64,000 bases of DNA from Acetivibrio clariflavus DSM 19732. GTDB lineage: Bacteria > Bacillota > Clostridia > Acetivibrionales > Acetivibrionaceae. Location: positions 1,736,001 to 1,800,000 of the forward strand of contig NC_016627.1 of NCBI RefSeq assembly GCF_000237085.1. The letters are read 5' to 3'. Both the position numbers and the translations under genes were made by a program. The notes beneath the pieces were generated by a model. The model did no database searches and was not told where the DNA came from. It saw only the letters and a program-made list of their open reading frames with translations. Of this stretch, positions 36,414 to 47,188 are shown one piece after another. Numbering within the stretch: the stretch's first letter is position 1; each line of letters starts with the position of its first letter.

Positions 36414-39400
36414 ATGGTTTTAAAGAAAGGCTTTACCAAGTTTTTGAGCTTTACGCTGTCATGTGCTATGTTTTTTAGCATGATGACAAGTGTTAAGCTG
36501 CCAGCATTAGCAGCCGACACTGAGGTCGTAAATCTCGTCAACAATGGAGACATGGAGGACGGAACAAACTGGTGGTATCCTAATGGTACTGGTGAATGTT
36601 CTATAGAATCTGTGTCTGACGAGAAACATGGCGGTAATTTCAGTTTAAAGGTAACAGGCAGAACAGATGCTTGGAATGGTGCTGCTCAAAACCTTGTTAA
36701 TAGCTTGGCACAAAAACCGGTAGCCGGAAGGGAATACTATGCAGCTGCCTGGGTTATGTTTAATGAGGGTGATGCACCTGAAAATGTTGAATTTGTATTG
36801 AGTATGAGAACTACAAAGGATAATGCGAATCCTGTATTTGAAAATATAGCAAGTCTAAAGGTAAAAAAGGGAGAATGGACTTTAATCGAAGGTAATCACA
36901 GAATTCCAGGAGATTCACTTGTTGATAAAGATGTTCATCTCTATATGGAAACTAGAGGAGAAAGTGGAAAATATGTAGATTTTTATTTGGATGATGTGGT
37001 ATTTATACCATTAGAAGACGATGTTATAAACTATGATTTTGATCCGACTTTAACACCGCTTCGCAGTGTATGGGATGAATATTTCCCGTTAGGTATTGCT
37101 GTAAGACCTGATCAGGTTGAATCAGAAGTATACAGCGAATATATCAAACACCACTACTCCGGTTTGGTTGCAGAAAACTGCATGAAACCAGAAGCTATAC
37201 AACCTAAAGAAGGTGTATTTACATTTGATGATGCAGATAAAGTAGCTAATTTTGCAAAAGAAAATGATATTACTTTGAGAATGCATACCCTTGTATGGCA
37301 TAGTCAGGTTCCCGATTGGTTCTTTGAAGATCCCGATGATCCAACCAAGCCAGCTACAGGGGAAAAGTTATTGGAAAGAATGAAAACTCATATCGATACT
37401 ACTATGGAGCATTTCCATTCTATAGGTGTTCAAATAGATACATACGATGTTGTAAATGAAGTTATCTCCGATGGTGAAGGACTTAGAGATTCAAAATGGA
37501 AGCAAATAGTTGGAGATGCTGATGGAGACGGATTTGAAGATGATTATATCCTTGCTGCTTTCAGATATGCATTCCAAAAAGCTAATGAATTAGGTGATGA
37601 TAAGGTAAAATTCTGTATAAATGATTACAGTATTGAGTCAAATACTAAAAAACTTGATACTATGTATGAATTAGTTCAAAGAATACTCGAAGTAGCTGAA
37701 GAAGAAGGTATATCAAAAGACAGAATAGTTGTTGGTTTCCAGATGCATATTAACATGTACGGACCTTCAATCGGACAGATTAGAAAATCACTAGAGAAAT
37801 TTGAAGGTATGGGAGTTAAAGTTCAGGTAACCGAGCTTGACGTTTCAGTTTACAAATCCAGTGATGAACCTGCAAAAGCACCTACTGAGGAAATATTATT
37901 GCAGCAAGCTAAGACATACAAAGACTTGTTTAATGTTTTCAAAGAATTGTCCGAAAGAGGACTTTTAGACTCAGTTACATTGTGGGGAGGCGACGACAGA
38001 TCGTCATGGCTGAATGACTTCCCTGTTCAAAACAGAGGAGATTATCCGCTCTTGTTCGATAAAAATCTCAAAGCAAAACCTGCTTACATAGCATTAACCG
38101 ATCCTGACAGTTTACCGGTTTACAGACAGCAGATAATTGCTGTAAAAGGCACACCTGATATAGGAACTGATTATGTTGATAAATTATGGTATACTATTTC
38201 TTTTACTGATATAAATCAAGTTGTATATACTTCGGTAGACAAAGCTGATGTTAACACAGTAGGAATTAAATTGATGTGGGATGAAGACAATCTCTACATA
38301 CTTTCACAAGTGAAAGATAATACACCTAATGCAAAGGACAGTCTGGAAATATTCCTGGACACTGATCTTGACAATTCCGGTGATATTAAGCATTTTATTC
38401 TGAGCAGAAACAATGATGAGATTGAAGATATTGCTTACTATGTGAAATCAAGCGATGACGGTTATACAGTTCAAGCAGCTATTTCTATAGCAGATTTGAA
38501 TCCTAAAAAAGAAATGAAATTTGGAATTGATTTCAGAGTTAATGATTATGATTCCGAAGGCAATTTATCATCACAAGTGGTATGGAATGATTACAAAAAT
38601 GAACTGGTTGAAGATAATTTCGGGTATGTTGTGCTCGATAAAAATGCAAAACTTCTGAACGTGAAATATGGAACTCCTGAAATTGACGGTGAAATTGACG
38701 ATATTTGGGTAAGTGCTGAAGAAGCTAAGACAGATGTTTGGGTAAGCGGCACAAAGGGTTCAACAGCTAAATTCAGAACTTTATGGGATGAAAATTACCT
38801 ATATGTTCTGGCAGAAGTAACAGATCGTCTGTTGACTAAGAAGAGTGCTAATGCTTATGAACAGGATTCTGTAGAGATATTTATAGATCAAAACAATGCC
38901 AAAACAACTTATTATGAAGAAGATGATTCCCAGATAAGAATAAATTATGACAATGAAGTTACATTTGATCATGGAAAACTTGAAGGATTTGTTTCAGCTA
39001 CTAGCCTAACTGAAACCGGATATATTGTGGAAGCAGCAGTACCATTTACTGCTATAAGTCCGGAAGTAGGAGATGTTTTAGGCTTTGACCTCCAGGTTAA
39101 CAATGATGAAGATGGCGACGGAGTTCGTGACAGCGTTAGCATATGGTGTGATCCGTCAGGACAATCATGGCAGAATGTATCAGGCCTTGGAAATATAATT
39201 CTTGATGAAGAAAAGGCTACTGCTAAATTACCTGTAGATGAAAACGGTTTGGATTCAGCTGGAAGAATGGTTGCTTATTTTGGAACACCTATTGTTGACG
39301 GTATAGTAGATGAAATATGGAATGAAGCACAAGTGGTTAATCCGCAAATTAGAGTTGGAAATCCTCTTGCCACAGCTACATTTAGGGCTCTATGGGATGA

Positions 39401-41759
39401 TTATGGTTTATATGTTCTTGCAGAAGTAAAAGACAGTGATATGACTTTAGAACCATCAAATCCATATGAGCAGGATTCATTGGAAATATTTATGGACGAA
39501 AACAATGATAAAACTGTAGATTACGGCATTGATGATTTACACTTAAGAGTTAACTATGATAATTATCAGACTGCAGACTATGGAAGTGCAGAAAGATTTT
39601 ACACTAAGACTTCAAAAACAGAAGATGGTTATATTATAGAAGCAAGAATTGAGTTTAAATCCAAACCTTCCAACGGAAAAGTTATGGGATTTGATTTACA
39701 GATAAACGATGGAAAAGGTACTAGCAGAATCGGTACTATTAATATTTTTGATGCTACAGGCAACGCATGGCAAGATACTACGAAATTTGGAGAAATTGTA
39801 CTTGCTGGTAAAGCAAAAGGTGCAAAAACAGGATTGAATCCTTACAATTTGCTCAACCTGATTATTACTGCAAAAAATCTTGATTATAGCATATACAAAA
39901 ATAAAGAAGTAGTTTTTGATGCTATAAAAGTTGCTGAAGAAGTTCTGGCAAAAGAAGATGTTACTCAAGAAGAAATCGATGAACAATATAATGCTATTAA
40001 AGAAGCTATAGGCAAGCTGGAGTTAACCGATGAAGCTGCTAATGAGAAATGGTTCAAACCTGTTCCTGATGAGTATAGAGGAGAAAGCGACAAACCGGGT
40101 ACAATCGAGAGATTGGAGTATCAAACAGATAATTATGGAGACGAATTGACTACAAAATATCTTAATGTTTATCTCCCTTATGGTTATGATCCTGATGACA
40201 AGGATAAGAAGTATAATATTTTATACTTAATGCATGGTGGCGGCGAAGATGAAAATCTTATATTCGGTGGTCCTGGTGAAAGCAAAGAACTGAAAAGAAT
40301 AATTGACAACATGATTGCTAAAGGAGATATCGAACCGCTTATTGTAGTTACACCTACTTTCAATGGCGGAGAAAATAATTTGGGAGAAAATGTAGCAAAA
40401 TTCTATAAGGAATTAATGAAAGATATTATTCCTTTAGTTGAATCAAAATACAACACTTATGCAGAGGACACAACTCTAGAAGCAATAAAGGCTTCCAGGG
40501 AACACAGAGCCTTTGGCGGATTCTCTATGGGATCAGTATGTACTTGGTATACATATATTAACTGCCTCGATTATATCAAGTATTACATTCCATTAAGCGG
40601 TGACTGTTGGGCATTAAATAGGGATGCCAGCAGCGAAAATGCAAAGGCAACAGCAGAGTTACTGGCAGATGTTGCAAGAGAATCCGGTTATACACCACAG
40701 GATTATAAGTTGTTCTGTGCTACAGGTAGCGCAGATATTGCATATCCTAACATGAAACCGCAAATAGATGAATTGAAAAAATTAACTGATGTATTCATCT
40801 ATTCTTCCGATCCGACAAAAGGAAACCTTTACTTTATGGTATGCGAAGGCGGTACACATGCTTGGAATTTTGTAAATCAATATATTTACAATATATTGCC
40901 TGATTTATTCGTAGATACAATTGTAGAACCTACTCCTACACCAACACCAACCGAAACACCAACTGAAACACCAACACCAGCGCCAAGTGAAGTGCCAACT
41001 GAAACACCAACACCAGCACCAACTGCAACATCAACTTCAGGAAGCGGTAAAGGCGGTTCTGGCTCCGGTGGTTCTGGTGGAGGCTCAAAACCAGCTACAT
41101 CAACACCGACTGCAACACCTACTTCAACACCAACTACAGAACCAACTGCAACACCTACTCCAACTACATCTGTAGATGTAACACCGGTGCCTACTACAAC
41201 AGAAGAAAATAATGAGACAATTCCATCAGCTGGCTTTAGTGATATATCCAATCACTGGGCAAAGGAATTCATATTGAATTTGGTATTAAAGAATATCTTA
41301 AAAGGATATGAAGATGGTACAATAAGACCTGACAATAATATTTCAAGAGCTGAACTTGTAACCATGGTAATAAGAGCTATGGGCTTAACTCCATCTGAAA
41401 ATCCTGTTTTGGATTTTGCCGACAAAGATAGTATTCCTTCATGGGCAGCAGGATATGTAGCACTTGCTAAAGAACACGGCATTGTATCGGGATATGAGGA
41501 CAATACATTCAGAGCTAATAAGGAATGTACCAGAGAAGAAGCAGTAACCATTATCATGAATGCCTTTAAACTTGGAGAATCGAATAATGAGCTTAAATTT
41601 ACAGATGCAAAAGATATTTCAAGTTGGGCTTATAAATATGTAGCAAAAGCAGTTGAGGAAGGAATCATCAATGGATATCCTGACAATACATTCAGACCGC
41701 GTAAAAATATAACCAGAGCTGAAATAATTACTATATTGTACAACTGCTTGAATAAATAA
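36414..41759 (+). CDS. Cell-surface GH10 xylanase with CBM22, CBM9 repeats, feruloyl esterase and SLH domains
   Basis: A 1781-residue secreted enzyme. Order of parts: signal peptide (residues 1-34, ending ALAAD); CBM22-like xylan-binding domain (~37-200); GH10 xylanase (~210-555) with acid/base Glu349 in DVVNEV and nucleophile Glu474 in VTELDV; three CBM9-like domains (~567-745, 746-935, 940-1135); a helical spacer; CE1 feruloyl esterase (~1200-1500) with nucleophile Ser1371 in GFSMG and His1482 in GTHAW; Thr-Pro and Gly-Ser linkers; three SLH domains (~1605-1781). It would cut arabinoxylan backbones and remove ferulate while bound to the S-layer. It has no dockerin, so it is not cellulosomal. 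The strong RBS AAGGAGG supports the start. Confidence 0.95.
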   Translation: MVLKKGFTKFLSFTLSCAMFFSMMTSVKLPALAADTEVVNLVNNGDMEDGTNWWYPNGTGECSIESVSDEKHGGNFSLKVTGRTDAWNGAAQNLVNSLAQKPVAGREYYAAAWVMFNEGDAPENVEFVLSMRTTKDNANPVFENIASLKVKKGEWTLIEGNHRIPGDSLVDKDVHLYMETRGESGKYVDFYLDDVVFIPLEDDVINYDFDPTLTPLRSVWDEYFPLGIAVRPDQVESEVYSEYIKHHYSGLVAENCMKPEAIQPKEGVFTFDDADKVANFAKENDITLRMHTLVWHSQVPDWFFEDPDDPTKPATGEKLLERMKTHIDTTMEHFHSIGVQIDTYDVVNEVISDGEGLRDSKWKQIVGDADGDGFEDDYILAAFRYAFQKANELGDDKVKFCINDYSIESNTKKLDTMYELVQRILEVAEEEGISKDRIVVGFQMHINMYGPSIGQIRKSLEKFEGMGVKVQVTELDVSVYKSSDEPAKAPTEEILLQQAKTYKDLFNVFKELSERGLLDSVTLWGGDDRSSWLNDFPVQNRGDYPLLFDKNLKAKPAYIALTDPDSLPVYRQQIIAVKGTPDIGTDYVDKLWYTISFTDINQVVYTSVDKADVNTVGIKLMWDEDNLYILSQVKDNTPNAKDSLEIFLDTDLDNSGDIKHFILSRNNDEIEDIAYYVKSSDDGYTVQAAISIADLNPKKEMKFGIDFRVNDYDSEGNLSSQVVWNDYKNELVEDNFGYVVLDKNAKLLNVKYGTPEIDGEIDDIWVSAEEAKTDVWVSGTKGSTAKFRTLWDENYLYVLAEVTDRLLTKKSANAYEQDSVEIFIDQNNAKTTYYEEDDSQIRINYDNEVTFDHGKLEGFVSATSLTETGYIVEAAVPFTAISPEVGDVLGFDLQVNNDEDGDGVRDSVSIWCDPSGQSWQNVSGLGNIILDEEKATAKLPVDENGLDSAGRMVAYFGTPIVDGIVDEIWNEAQVVNPQIRVGNPLATATFRALWDDYGLYVLAEVKDSDMTLEPSNPYEQDSLEIFMDENNDKTVDYGIDDLHLRVNYDNYQTADYGSAERFYTKTSKTEDGYIIEARIEFKSKPSNGKVMGFDLQINDGKGTSRIGTINIFDATGNAWQDTTKFGEIVLAGKAKGAKTGLNPYNLLNLIITAKNLDYSIYKNKEVVFDAIKVAEEVLAKEDVTQEEIDEQYNAIKEAIGKLELTDEAANEKWFKPVPDEYRGESDKPGTIERLEYQTDNYGDELTTKYLNVYLPYGYDPDDKDKKYNILYLMHGGGEDENLIFGGPGESKELKRIIDNMIAKGDIEPLIVVTPTFNGGENNLGENVAKFYKELMKDIIPLVESKYNTYAEDTTLEAIKASREHRAFGGFSMGSVCTWYTYINCLDYIKYYIPLSGDCWALNRDASSENAKATAELLADVARESGYTPQDYKLFCATGSADIAYPNMKPQIDELKKLTDVFIYSSDPTKGNLYFMVCEGGTHAWNFVNQYIYNILPDLFVDTIVEPTPTPTPTETPTETPTPAPSEVPTETPTPAPTATSTSGSGKGGSGSGGSGGGSKPATSTPTATPTSTPTTEPTATPTPTTSVDVTPVPTTTEENNETIPSAGFSDISNHWAKEFILNLVLKNILKGYEDGTIRPDNNISRAELVTMVIRAMGLTPSENPVLDFADKDSIPSWAAGYVALAKEHGIVSGYEDNTFRANKECTREEAVTIIMNAFKLGESNNELKFTDAKDISSWAYKYVAKAVEEGIINGYPDNTFRPRKNITRAEIITILYNCLNK

Positions 41760-41793
41760 TAGTTTGATATATGTTAATTAAATGATTTGTCTA

Positions 41794-41837
41794 CCCAGCA
41801 GTGATTTAGCGCTTTTAGCACTGCTGGGTTTTTTATT
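41794..41837 (+). terminator. Rho-independent terminator after xylanase gene
   Basis: CCCAGCAGTG pairs perfectly with CACTGCTGGG and is followed by TTTTTTATTT. Confidence 0.93.
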
Positions 41838-42079
41838 TGTAAGCTGAAGTGCTGGGAACAACGAACTACCATGCTGAATCATTAACTTCAATAAAACGTT
41901 TTTGAGTATGGTTTTTAAGATATACACTTTTTTGAATTGGTATACATAAATTTTGGTAATTAAGAAGAACTACTATTGTTATCCTCAGGGATTTTTTGTT
42001 TATATTGGTTAATGAAAATAAAGAAGGAATATTGAGTTTGTTTATCGAATAATAAATATACATTTCTTATATTCTTAGT
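41838..42079. other. Intergenic stretch between xylanase terminator and IS66 copy D
   Basis: No gene is recognised in about 240 AT-rich bases. It continues beyond the IS66 copy at 44957 as the leader of the chemotaxis receptor gene. Confidence 0.5.
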
Positions 42080-42087
42080 ACAACAAT
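42080..42087 (+). repeat. Target-site duplication of IS66 copy D (left)
   Basis: ACAACAAT directly precedes the left terminal repeat and is repeated exactly at 44957-44964. Eight bases is the IS66 norm. Confidence 0.95.
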
Positions 42088-42213
42088 GTAAGCGTCAAAC
42101 AGGCCCGCACATGAATGACACAATCATTAATAAAAATGGTTGGAAAAGTTTTGTAAATCGATAAAACTTTTTCAACCAAAACTTAATCTTTAATTTTTAC
42201 AACCTATGTGCAT

Positions 42214-42498
42214 CTAAATTAAGTTGGGTCTTTTTTCACCCAACCATTCATTGAAAGCATTGGCAATTTCCATTCTGAACTCTTCATCTGACAAACCAAG
42301 AGATGTTCCGAGTTCATATGCCTGATCCACAGTATAAGCAAATCTTTCTGCTAATTCGCTGTTCTCATTCTCCATATATGGAAAATGCTCTATTACATAA
42401 CCAGAATAATCTATATCAAATAAATACCTCTCTATTCCCCCATTAATAAAATACGTGATAAATTTGATCATAAATATCGTATGTTTTCCAACTTTCAT
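42214..42498 (-). CDS. Small fourth gene of IS66 copy D
   Basis: A 94-residue protein identical to that of copy C. It overlaps tnpC by ATGA. Function unknown. Confidence 0.7.
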   Translation of the reverse strand: MKVGKHTIFMIKFITYFINGGIERYLFDIDYSGYVIEHFPYMENENSELAERFAYTVDQAYELGTSLGLSDEEFRMEIANAFNEWLGEKRPNLI

Positions 42499-44104
42499 TC
42501 ATCTTCCTCCCACGCATATTTCTCAGGCTCTGTTCTTTTGGATTGCGGTATAAACACCTTAGCAGGTATTTTCATGCTACCAGGCAGAAAATCAGCAAAT
42601 GTGCTCACATAACCAGGCTTCCCTAGATTAGGGGCTTGACTAAATATCCATGACAAATATTCAAAAGGATTCAATCCATTCTCTTTTGCTGTTTCAACAA
42701 GACTGTAATACACCGCGCTCGTTCTCGCACCACCTGGCGTATTACTGAAAAGCCAATTCTTCCGTCCGATTACGAAAGGCTTTATACTTCGCTCTGCACG
42801 GTTATTTGATATCTCCAATCGTCCATCCAGTATATACCTCTCAAGATATTTTCGCTGGGACTGCGCATATTGTACTGCTTTACCCAGATGGGTTTTGGGT
42901 AGTACATTTAATTTTCTTATCCAATCATAAAATTCATCTATGATAGGCTTTGATTGCTTCTCTCGTTCTTTTAACCGGGTTTCCGGGCATAGCAATGCAA
43001 ACTGTTTCTCTAAATGAAACAGTTTATCACAATATGTTACTCCCTTTGCTGCATTAGATGTTGCTTGCTTTTCTTTGGGCAGGGCTTCCATCGCTTCAAA
43101 AAACTTTCGCCGTACATGGGCCCAACAACCTATTACAGTAATTTTTTCGGGCAGCTTGTAATACCCGTTATATCCGTCTGCATGTAAATATCCACTAAAT
43201 TCTTTTAGAAATTCCTCCGGATGTATATGTTTTCTGTCCGGCTGGTAGTCATAAAGTATTATCTGATGTTTTGCCTCCCCGCTCGTTCGGTACAGCCACA
43301 TGTAACTCTTCGACTGTGCCGCCTTCCCTGGTTCTTTTAGCACCTGTACCACTGTTTCATCTGCATGCAGTACCTCATGCTCACACAGCCGTTTCTTCAT
43401 CTCCTCATATATCGGTTCCAGCCAATTCTCACAGGCTTTTATCAACCAATTTGACATTGTCTGCCTTGATATCTCAATGCCATTTTGTTTCCATTCCTGC
43501 TCCTGACGATATAAGGGAGACCCCATCATGAATTTTTGTGTAGCTATATGGGCAATTGTCTCAGGAGATGCAAAACTTCCCTTTATGACCGGTTCCGGTA
43601 TATCTGCCTTTACAATGGAAGTATGGTCGGATGTTTTTTCACAGTTCCGGCATGAATAAACATGCCTAATATGACGCACTATTACCGCTTTTGCCGGAAT
43701 AATCTTCAACTCATCACGAGTTTCCTTTCCCATTGTATGCAATTCACTACCGCATTCCTGGCAAATACATCCCTTTTCGGGTAACTTGTGCTCTATTACC
43801 TCCACCGGTAAATCTTCAGGAAGTTTATCTGTTGTTAGACGTGTTCTCTTACGGTAATGAGCTTTTACTTCTATCCTTTCTTGCTCGGTAATAGCTAAAT
43901 TATGAGTCTCTTCCTCTTCATTATTAAAAAGATTGATTTGCTCAATCTTTGTTTGTTCGCCAAGATAACACCGAATTGTTTACGCTTTGAAAGGCGCATT
44001 TGTTCCATGAACCATTGGACTTGCTGTTCCAACTCGGCAATCCTGCGATCCTTTTCTTCAATTATACCAAGTAATTTTTCTACTGAAATTTCTTGTCTCT
44101 TCAT
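42495..44104 (-). pseudogene. tnpC: IS66 TnpC, copy D, frameshifted near the N-terminus
   Basis: The first ~46 residues (MKRQEISVEKLLGIIEEKDR to KRKQFGV) are in one frame. At about 43960-43972 the sequence GTTATCTTGGCG replaces GTATCCAGTG, shifting the frame. The rest (zinc ribbon and complete DDE core) is in the other frame; a Met start is available only at 43805. Unlike the breaks in copies B and C, this is a multi-base change, not a homopolymer slip. Confidence 0.85.
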
Positions 44105-44168
44105 GGGATAATATTACCATAAAAATTACATTAAATCCAGCTTTTTGATCCTTTTTTTGAATTTCTTC

Positions 44169-44522
44169 TTACGAAATTTGACGCTCTAAAACTTCCTTTC
44201 TCCTGAGCTTTTTCTCTAATCTGGCACTATCAATAAGACAAGCTAATTCGTTTACATCAAGAAGCATTGTGGTTGAATCTTCTTCTGTTGGCCAGCGAAA
44301 TCGCCCTCGTTCTAGCCTCTTAAAGTACAGCCAAAACCCATCTCCATCCCATTCAAGGATTTTTATCCTGTTTCTATTTCTGTTACAGAACACAAACAGT
44401 GCATTCATAAACGGATCAAGTGAGAAACTTTCTTGTACCAGTGTTATTAATCCGTTGATAGATTTCCTCATATCCGTTAATCTTCCGCAAAGATACACTG
44501 GTTTTTCATTCCATCTTATCAT
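44169..44522 (-). CDS. tnpB: IS66 TnpB, copy D
   Basis: An intact ORF2 protein. It reads YLCGRLTDMRKSINGL where the other copies read YLCCRYTDMRKSINGL, the only notable difference. It is coupled to tnpA by ATGA. Confidence 0.9.
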   Translation of the reverse strand: MIRWNEKPVYLCGRLTDMRKSINGLITLVQESFSLDPFMNALFVFCNRNRNRIKILEWDGDGFWLYFKRLERGRFRWPTEEDSTTMLLDVNELACLIDSARLEKKLRRKEVLERQIS

Positions 44523-44872
44523 AACGACATCAACACCTGGCAAACTTTTTTCAATAATTCTAAGTCTGTTTCCGTATTTACAGTGACATTACAGCCATTA
44601 ATTTTAATTTCCAGTGTAGCTTTTGCAGGGTACACCGGTTTCGATGCAAGCTGCATCCATCCACTTGGTACTTCGATTTTGGGTTCTTTTACTTCTTCAA
44701 CTACTGTACACTTTGCTTCACTGACTTTCTTTTGCCAATAGTAGTATGTAGCTTTGCTTACTCCATTCGTTCGGCAAAACTCTTTGATACTTTGCCCACT
44801 TTCAAGCCGGTTTTGTATTAATTGTGCCCACCTAGATAATTGTTGTTCAGTTGTTACTTTTTCCATGTCCAT
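44519..44872 (-). CDS. tnpA: IS66 TnpA, copy D
   Basis: An intact 117-residue ORF1 protein, identical to copy B. It is the helix-turn-helix component of the transposition machinery. Confidence 0.9.
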   Translation of the reverse strand: MDMEKVTTEQQLSRWAQLIQNRLESGQSIKEFCRTNGVSKATYYYWQKKVSEAKCTVVEEVKEPKIEVPSGWMQLASKPVYPAKATLEIKINGCNVTVNTETDLELLKKVCQVLMSL

Positions 44873-44956
44873 ACAATCACTCCGTTTATTCTTTTTTACA
44901 GTGATTGTATCAACTATGCAACCATTTTACTATGTGATGATCTATTTGACGGTTAC

Positions 44957-44964
44957 ACAACAAT
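44957..44964 (+). repeat. Target-site duplication of IS66 copy D (right)
   Basis: ACAACAAT, the exact copy of 42080-42087. Confidence 0.95.
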
Positions 44965-45018
44965 CAAGTCATGAATTAAATTGAAAACTATATAAAATCC
45001 CCTAGGAGGTAAAATAGT

Positions 45019-47049
45019 ATGAACAACAAACGAATTAAAGGCAGTTTATTCAGAAAAATCTTCAGTGTATCCGTTCTTTGCATGTTAATTCCTATGCTTA
45101 TTAGTTTGTTTGCATCAGTTTATTTATCTCAAAGGTATCTGGAAGATTCATCCAGCAAAAGGTTATTAAATATTTCGGCTGAAAAGAGGAACCAATTTGA
45201 GCTTTCTTTATATGATATTGAGAAACAGGGGCAATCTATTGCAATGCAGCCCAATATTGTTGATACTCTCGGCAAAGCTGCATCCAATTCCACTAGTCCT
45301 GACGAAGCAGAGCTTAATATAATATCAAAAAATCTGGAGGAAAATTTCAAACTTGCGAACGGTCTTTTTGAGAACATTTACCTAATGTACAAAAACAAAA
45401 TTATAACAGATGGAATTGGAGGTGCATCTGTCGGTTGGGAAAATGAGACGGTTGGAACTACAGAGAGTATACTTATACGCCCGCCGGTGGGATCACCAAC
45501 TACAGGGCGGCCAGTAATGGCAATAGTAGCACCAATAAAAGATAATGGAAAGCAAGTGGGCGTAATAGGTATGGCAATAGAATTAAACAATTTATCAGAG
45601 AAAATCATCGACAATAATGCTTCAGATCAGCAGCTCAAAACTCTGATTGTGACTTCTTCAGGTCTTGTAATTTCATCAACTGATCCGGAACTGGTTTTAA
45701 ATTTGAATTTTCAGGATGAGAATAGCGGATTGCAAGACTTTTTTAATAAAATAACTTCAGAGAAAACAGGCATTGGTTATTTCACTCTTGACGGTGTTGA
45801 GTACATCGCTGCTTTCAGTGCCAGCGAAAGATATGGTATGTATGTACTATCCTACATGCCTGTTGCAGCATACATGAAAACCACAGTTACTCTTCAAATT
45901 ATATTGTTTGCGGTTATAGTGCTCAGCATACTTATAGCATCTGTTGTTATCTACATGATGATAAAGAAAATAGTAAAACCTATACTTGAAACTGCTAAGC
46001 AAGCGGAGAAATTGGCAGATTGGGATTTAACAATGACTATTCCGGAAGAACATCTGAACAGAAGGGATGAACTGGGTAAGTTGGCTAATTCCCTTGCAGC
46101 TATGATTAAGAACTTAAAATCGATAGTAACTCAGATAATTGATGCGGCGGAACATGTTGCTGCATCAAGTCAGGAACTTTATGCGTCGGGTGATCAAGTC
46201 GGGAAGGCAGCTGAAGATGTAGCAAACATGATAACAGGAATCGCTTCAGGCGCAGAAGAACAATCTTCTCAAATTGACTCGGCACTGCTAAATCTGAGCA
46301 GTCTTGTTAAGCAAATCAATGAAGTGAATGTAAGTATTGCTACAATGGAGAAGACTACTGCACATATCATAGATGACATTAACAGAGGAGGCAAATCTGT
46401 TGCTGAATCAATAGATAGGATTAATAACCTTAAGAATGATACAGAAGGTGTTTCTAAGGTTATTACAGATTTAGGGATGGCTTCAAATCAAATAGGAGAA
46501 ATTGTTGAGCTAATTAGCGGTGTAGCAGAGCAGACAAATATGCTTGCTTTGAATGCAGCTATAGAAGCAGCAAGGGCCGGAGAAGCCGGCAGAGGGTTCA
46601 GTGTAGTGGCTGATGAAATCAGGAAGCTTGCTGAAGAAACTTCAAATGCCAGTAGAAGAATAGCAAAGCTGATTGAAGAAATCAAAGACGGAGTCGATAC
46701 AGCTGTAAATAGGATGGAAAACAGTATTTCATCATTAAACTCCAGTGTAGCTGCTATAAAAGAGAATGAAGAGGTCTTTTCAGTTATAAACGAACAGGCT
46801 GAAGTGCTTAACAAAATAGTTGCAGGTGTTACTCAAAATGTAAAAATTATGACTGAAAGCAGCCGTGAGTTTGAGAATATAATGCAGGGCATTCACCAGG
46901 CAAGCCAAGTCTTCGCAGAAAATTCTCAGGGAGTATCGGCTTCAAGTGAGGAGCAGATAGCCTTGACAGAAGAAATAGTTTCTTCTTCAAAATCAATGGC
47001 AACAATGTCTGAAAAGCTCTCGACTCTGGTTAGGAGTTTTAAAATATAA
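45019..47049 (+). CDS. Methyl-accepting chemotaxis protein with Cache sensor
   Basis: A 676-residue transmembrane chemoreceptor. Membrane segment 1 lies at about residues 13-35. A periplasm-equivalent double-Cache sensor (~36-285) follows with [11 protein letters not shown] and [17 protein letters not shown]. Segment 2 is at ~290-315. Then come a HAMP domain (~316-370) and a methyl-accepting signalling domain with the hairpin tip [24 protein letters not shown] (~500), split as [18 protein letters not shown] and EAGRGF. It senses an unknown small ligand and feeds CheA/CheW. AGGAGG precedes the ATG. The IS66 element lies 63 bases upstream. Confidence 0.93.
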   Translation: MNNKRIKGSLFRKIFSVSVLCMLIPMLISLFASVYLSQRYLEDSSSKRLLNISAEKRNQFELSLYDIEKQGQSIAMQPNIVDTLGKAASNSTSPDEAELNIISKNLEENFKLANGLFENIYLMYKNKIITDGIGGASVGWENETVGTTESILIRPPVGSPTTGRPVMAIVAPIKDNGKQVGVIGMAIELNNLSEKIIDNNASDQQLKTLIVTSSGLVISSTDPELVLNLNFQDENSGLQDFFNKITSEKTGIGYFTLDGVEYIAAFSASERYGMYVLSYMPVAAYMKTTVTLQIILFAVIVLSILIASVVIYMMIKKIVKPILETAKQAEKLADWDLTMTIPEEHLNRRDELGKLANSLAAMIKNLKSIVTQIIDAAEHVAASSQELYASGDQVGKAAEDVANMITGIASGAEEQSSQIDSALLNLSSLVKQINEVNVSIATMEKTTAHIIDDINRGGKSVAESIDRINNLKNDTEGVSKVITDLGMASNQIGEIVELISGVAEQTNMLALNAAIEAARAGEAGRGFSVVADEIRKLAEETSNASRRIAKLIEEIKDGVDTAVNRMENSISSLNSSVAAIKENEEVFSVINEQAEVLNKIVAGVTQNVKIMTESSREFENIMQGIHQASQVFAENSQGVSASSEEQIALTEEIVSSSKSMATMSEKLSTLVRSFKI

Positions 47050-47092
47050 GTTGTTAGACTTAGTTAAATTTGTATTGCAGTATTAAGTTTAC

Positions 47093-47137
47093 AAAAAGAA
47101 CCTTATGAACTTTAGAAAGTTCATAAGGTTCTTTTTG
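47093..47137. terminator. Bidirectional terminator between the two chemoreceptor genes
   Basis: AAAAAGAACCTTATGAACTT and its complement form a near-perfect 20-bp stem with a 4-5 base loop, A-run on the left and T-run on the right. It serves both convergent genes. Confidence 0.93.
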
Positions 47138-47188
47138 ATTAATTATAAAATTCTAATACACACAGTCATTTATTTTACCTGGATTGAA

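Larger units (their letters stand above)
42088..44956 (-). mobile_element. IS66-family insertion sequence, copy D, with intact 8-bp target duplication
   Basis: The 2869-bp element is bounded by GTAAGCGTCAAA and TTTGACGGTTAC and flanked by ACAACAAT on both sides. It is nearly identical to copies B and C, in opposite orientation. It sits between the xylanase terminator and a chemotaxis receptor gene, so it may separate the latter from its promoter. The duplication shows it as an unrearranged insertion and gives the true ends of this IS. Confidence 0.97.

Noticed and set aside
40886..41251. Val/Gly-rich reading frame on the minus strand opposite the xylanase linker
   Set aside because: It is the complement of the Thr-Pro and Gly-Ser repeats; low complexity and no ribosome binding site.
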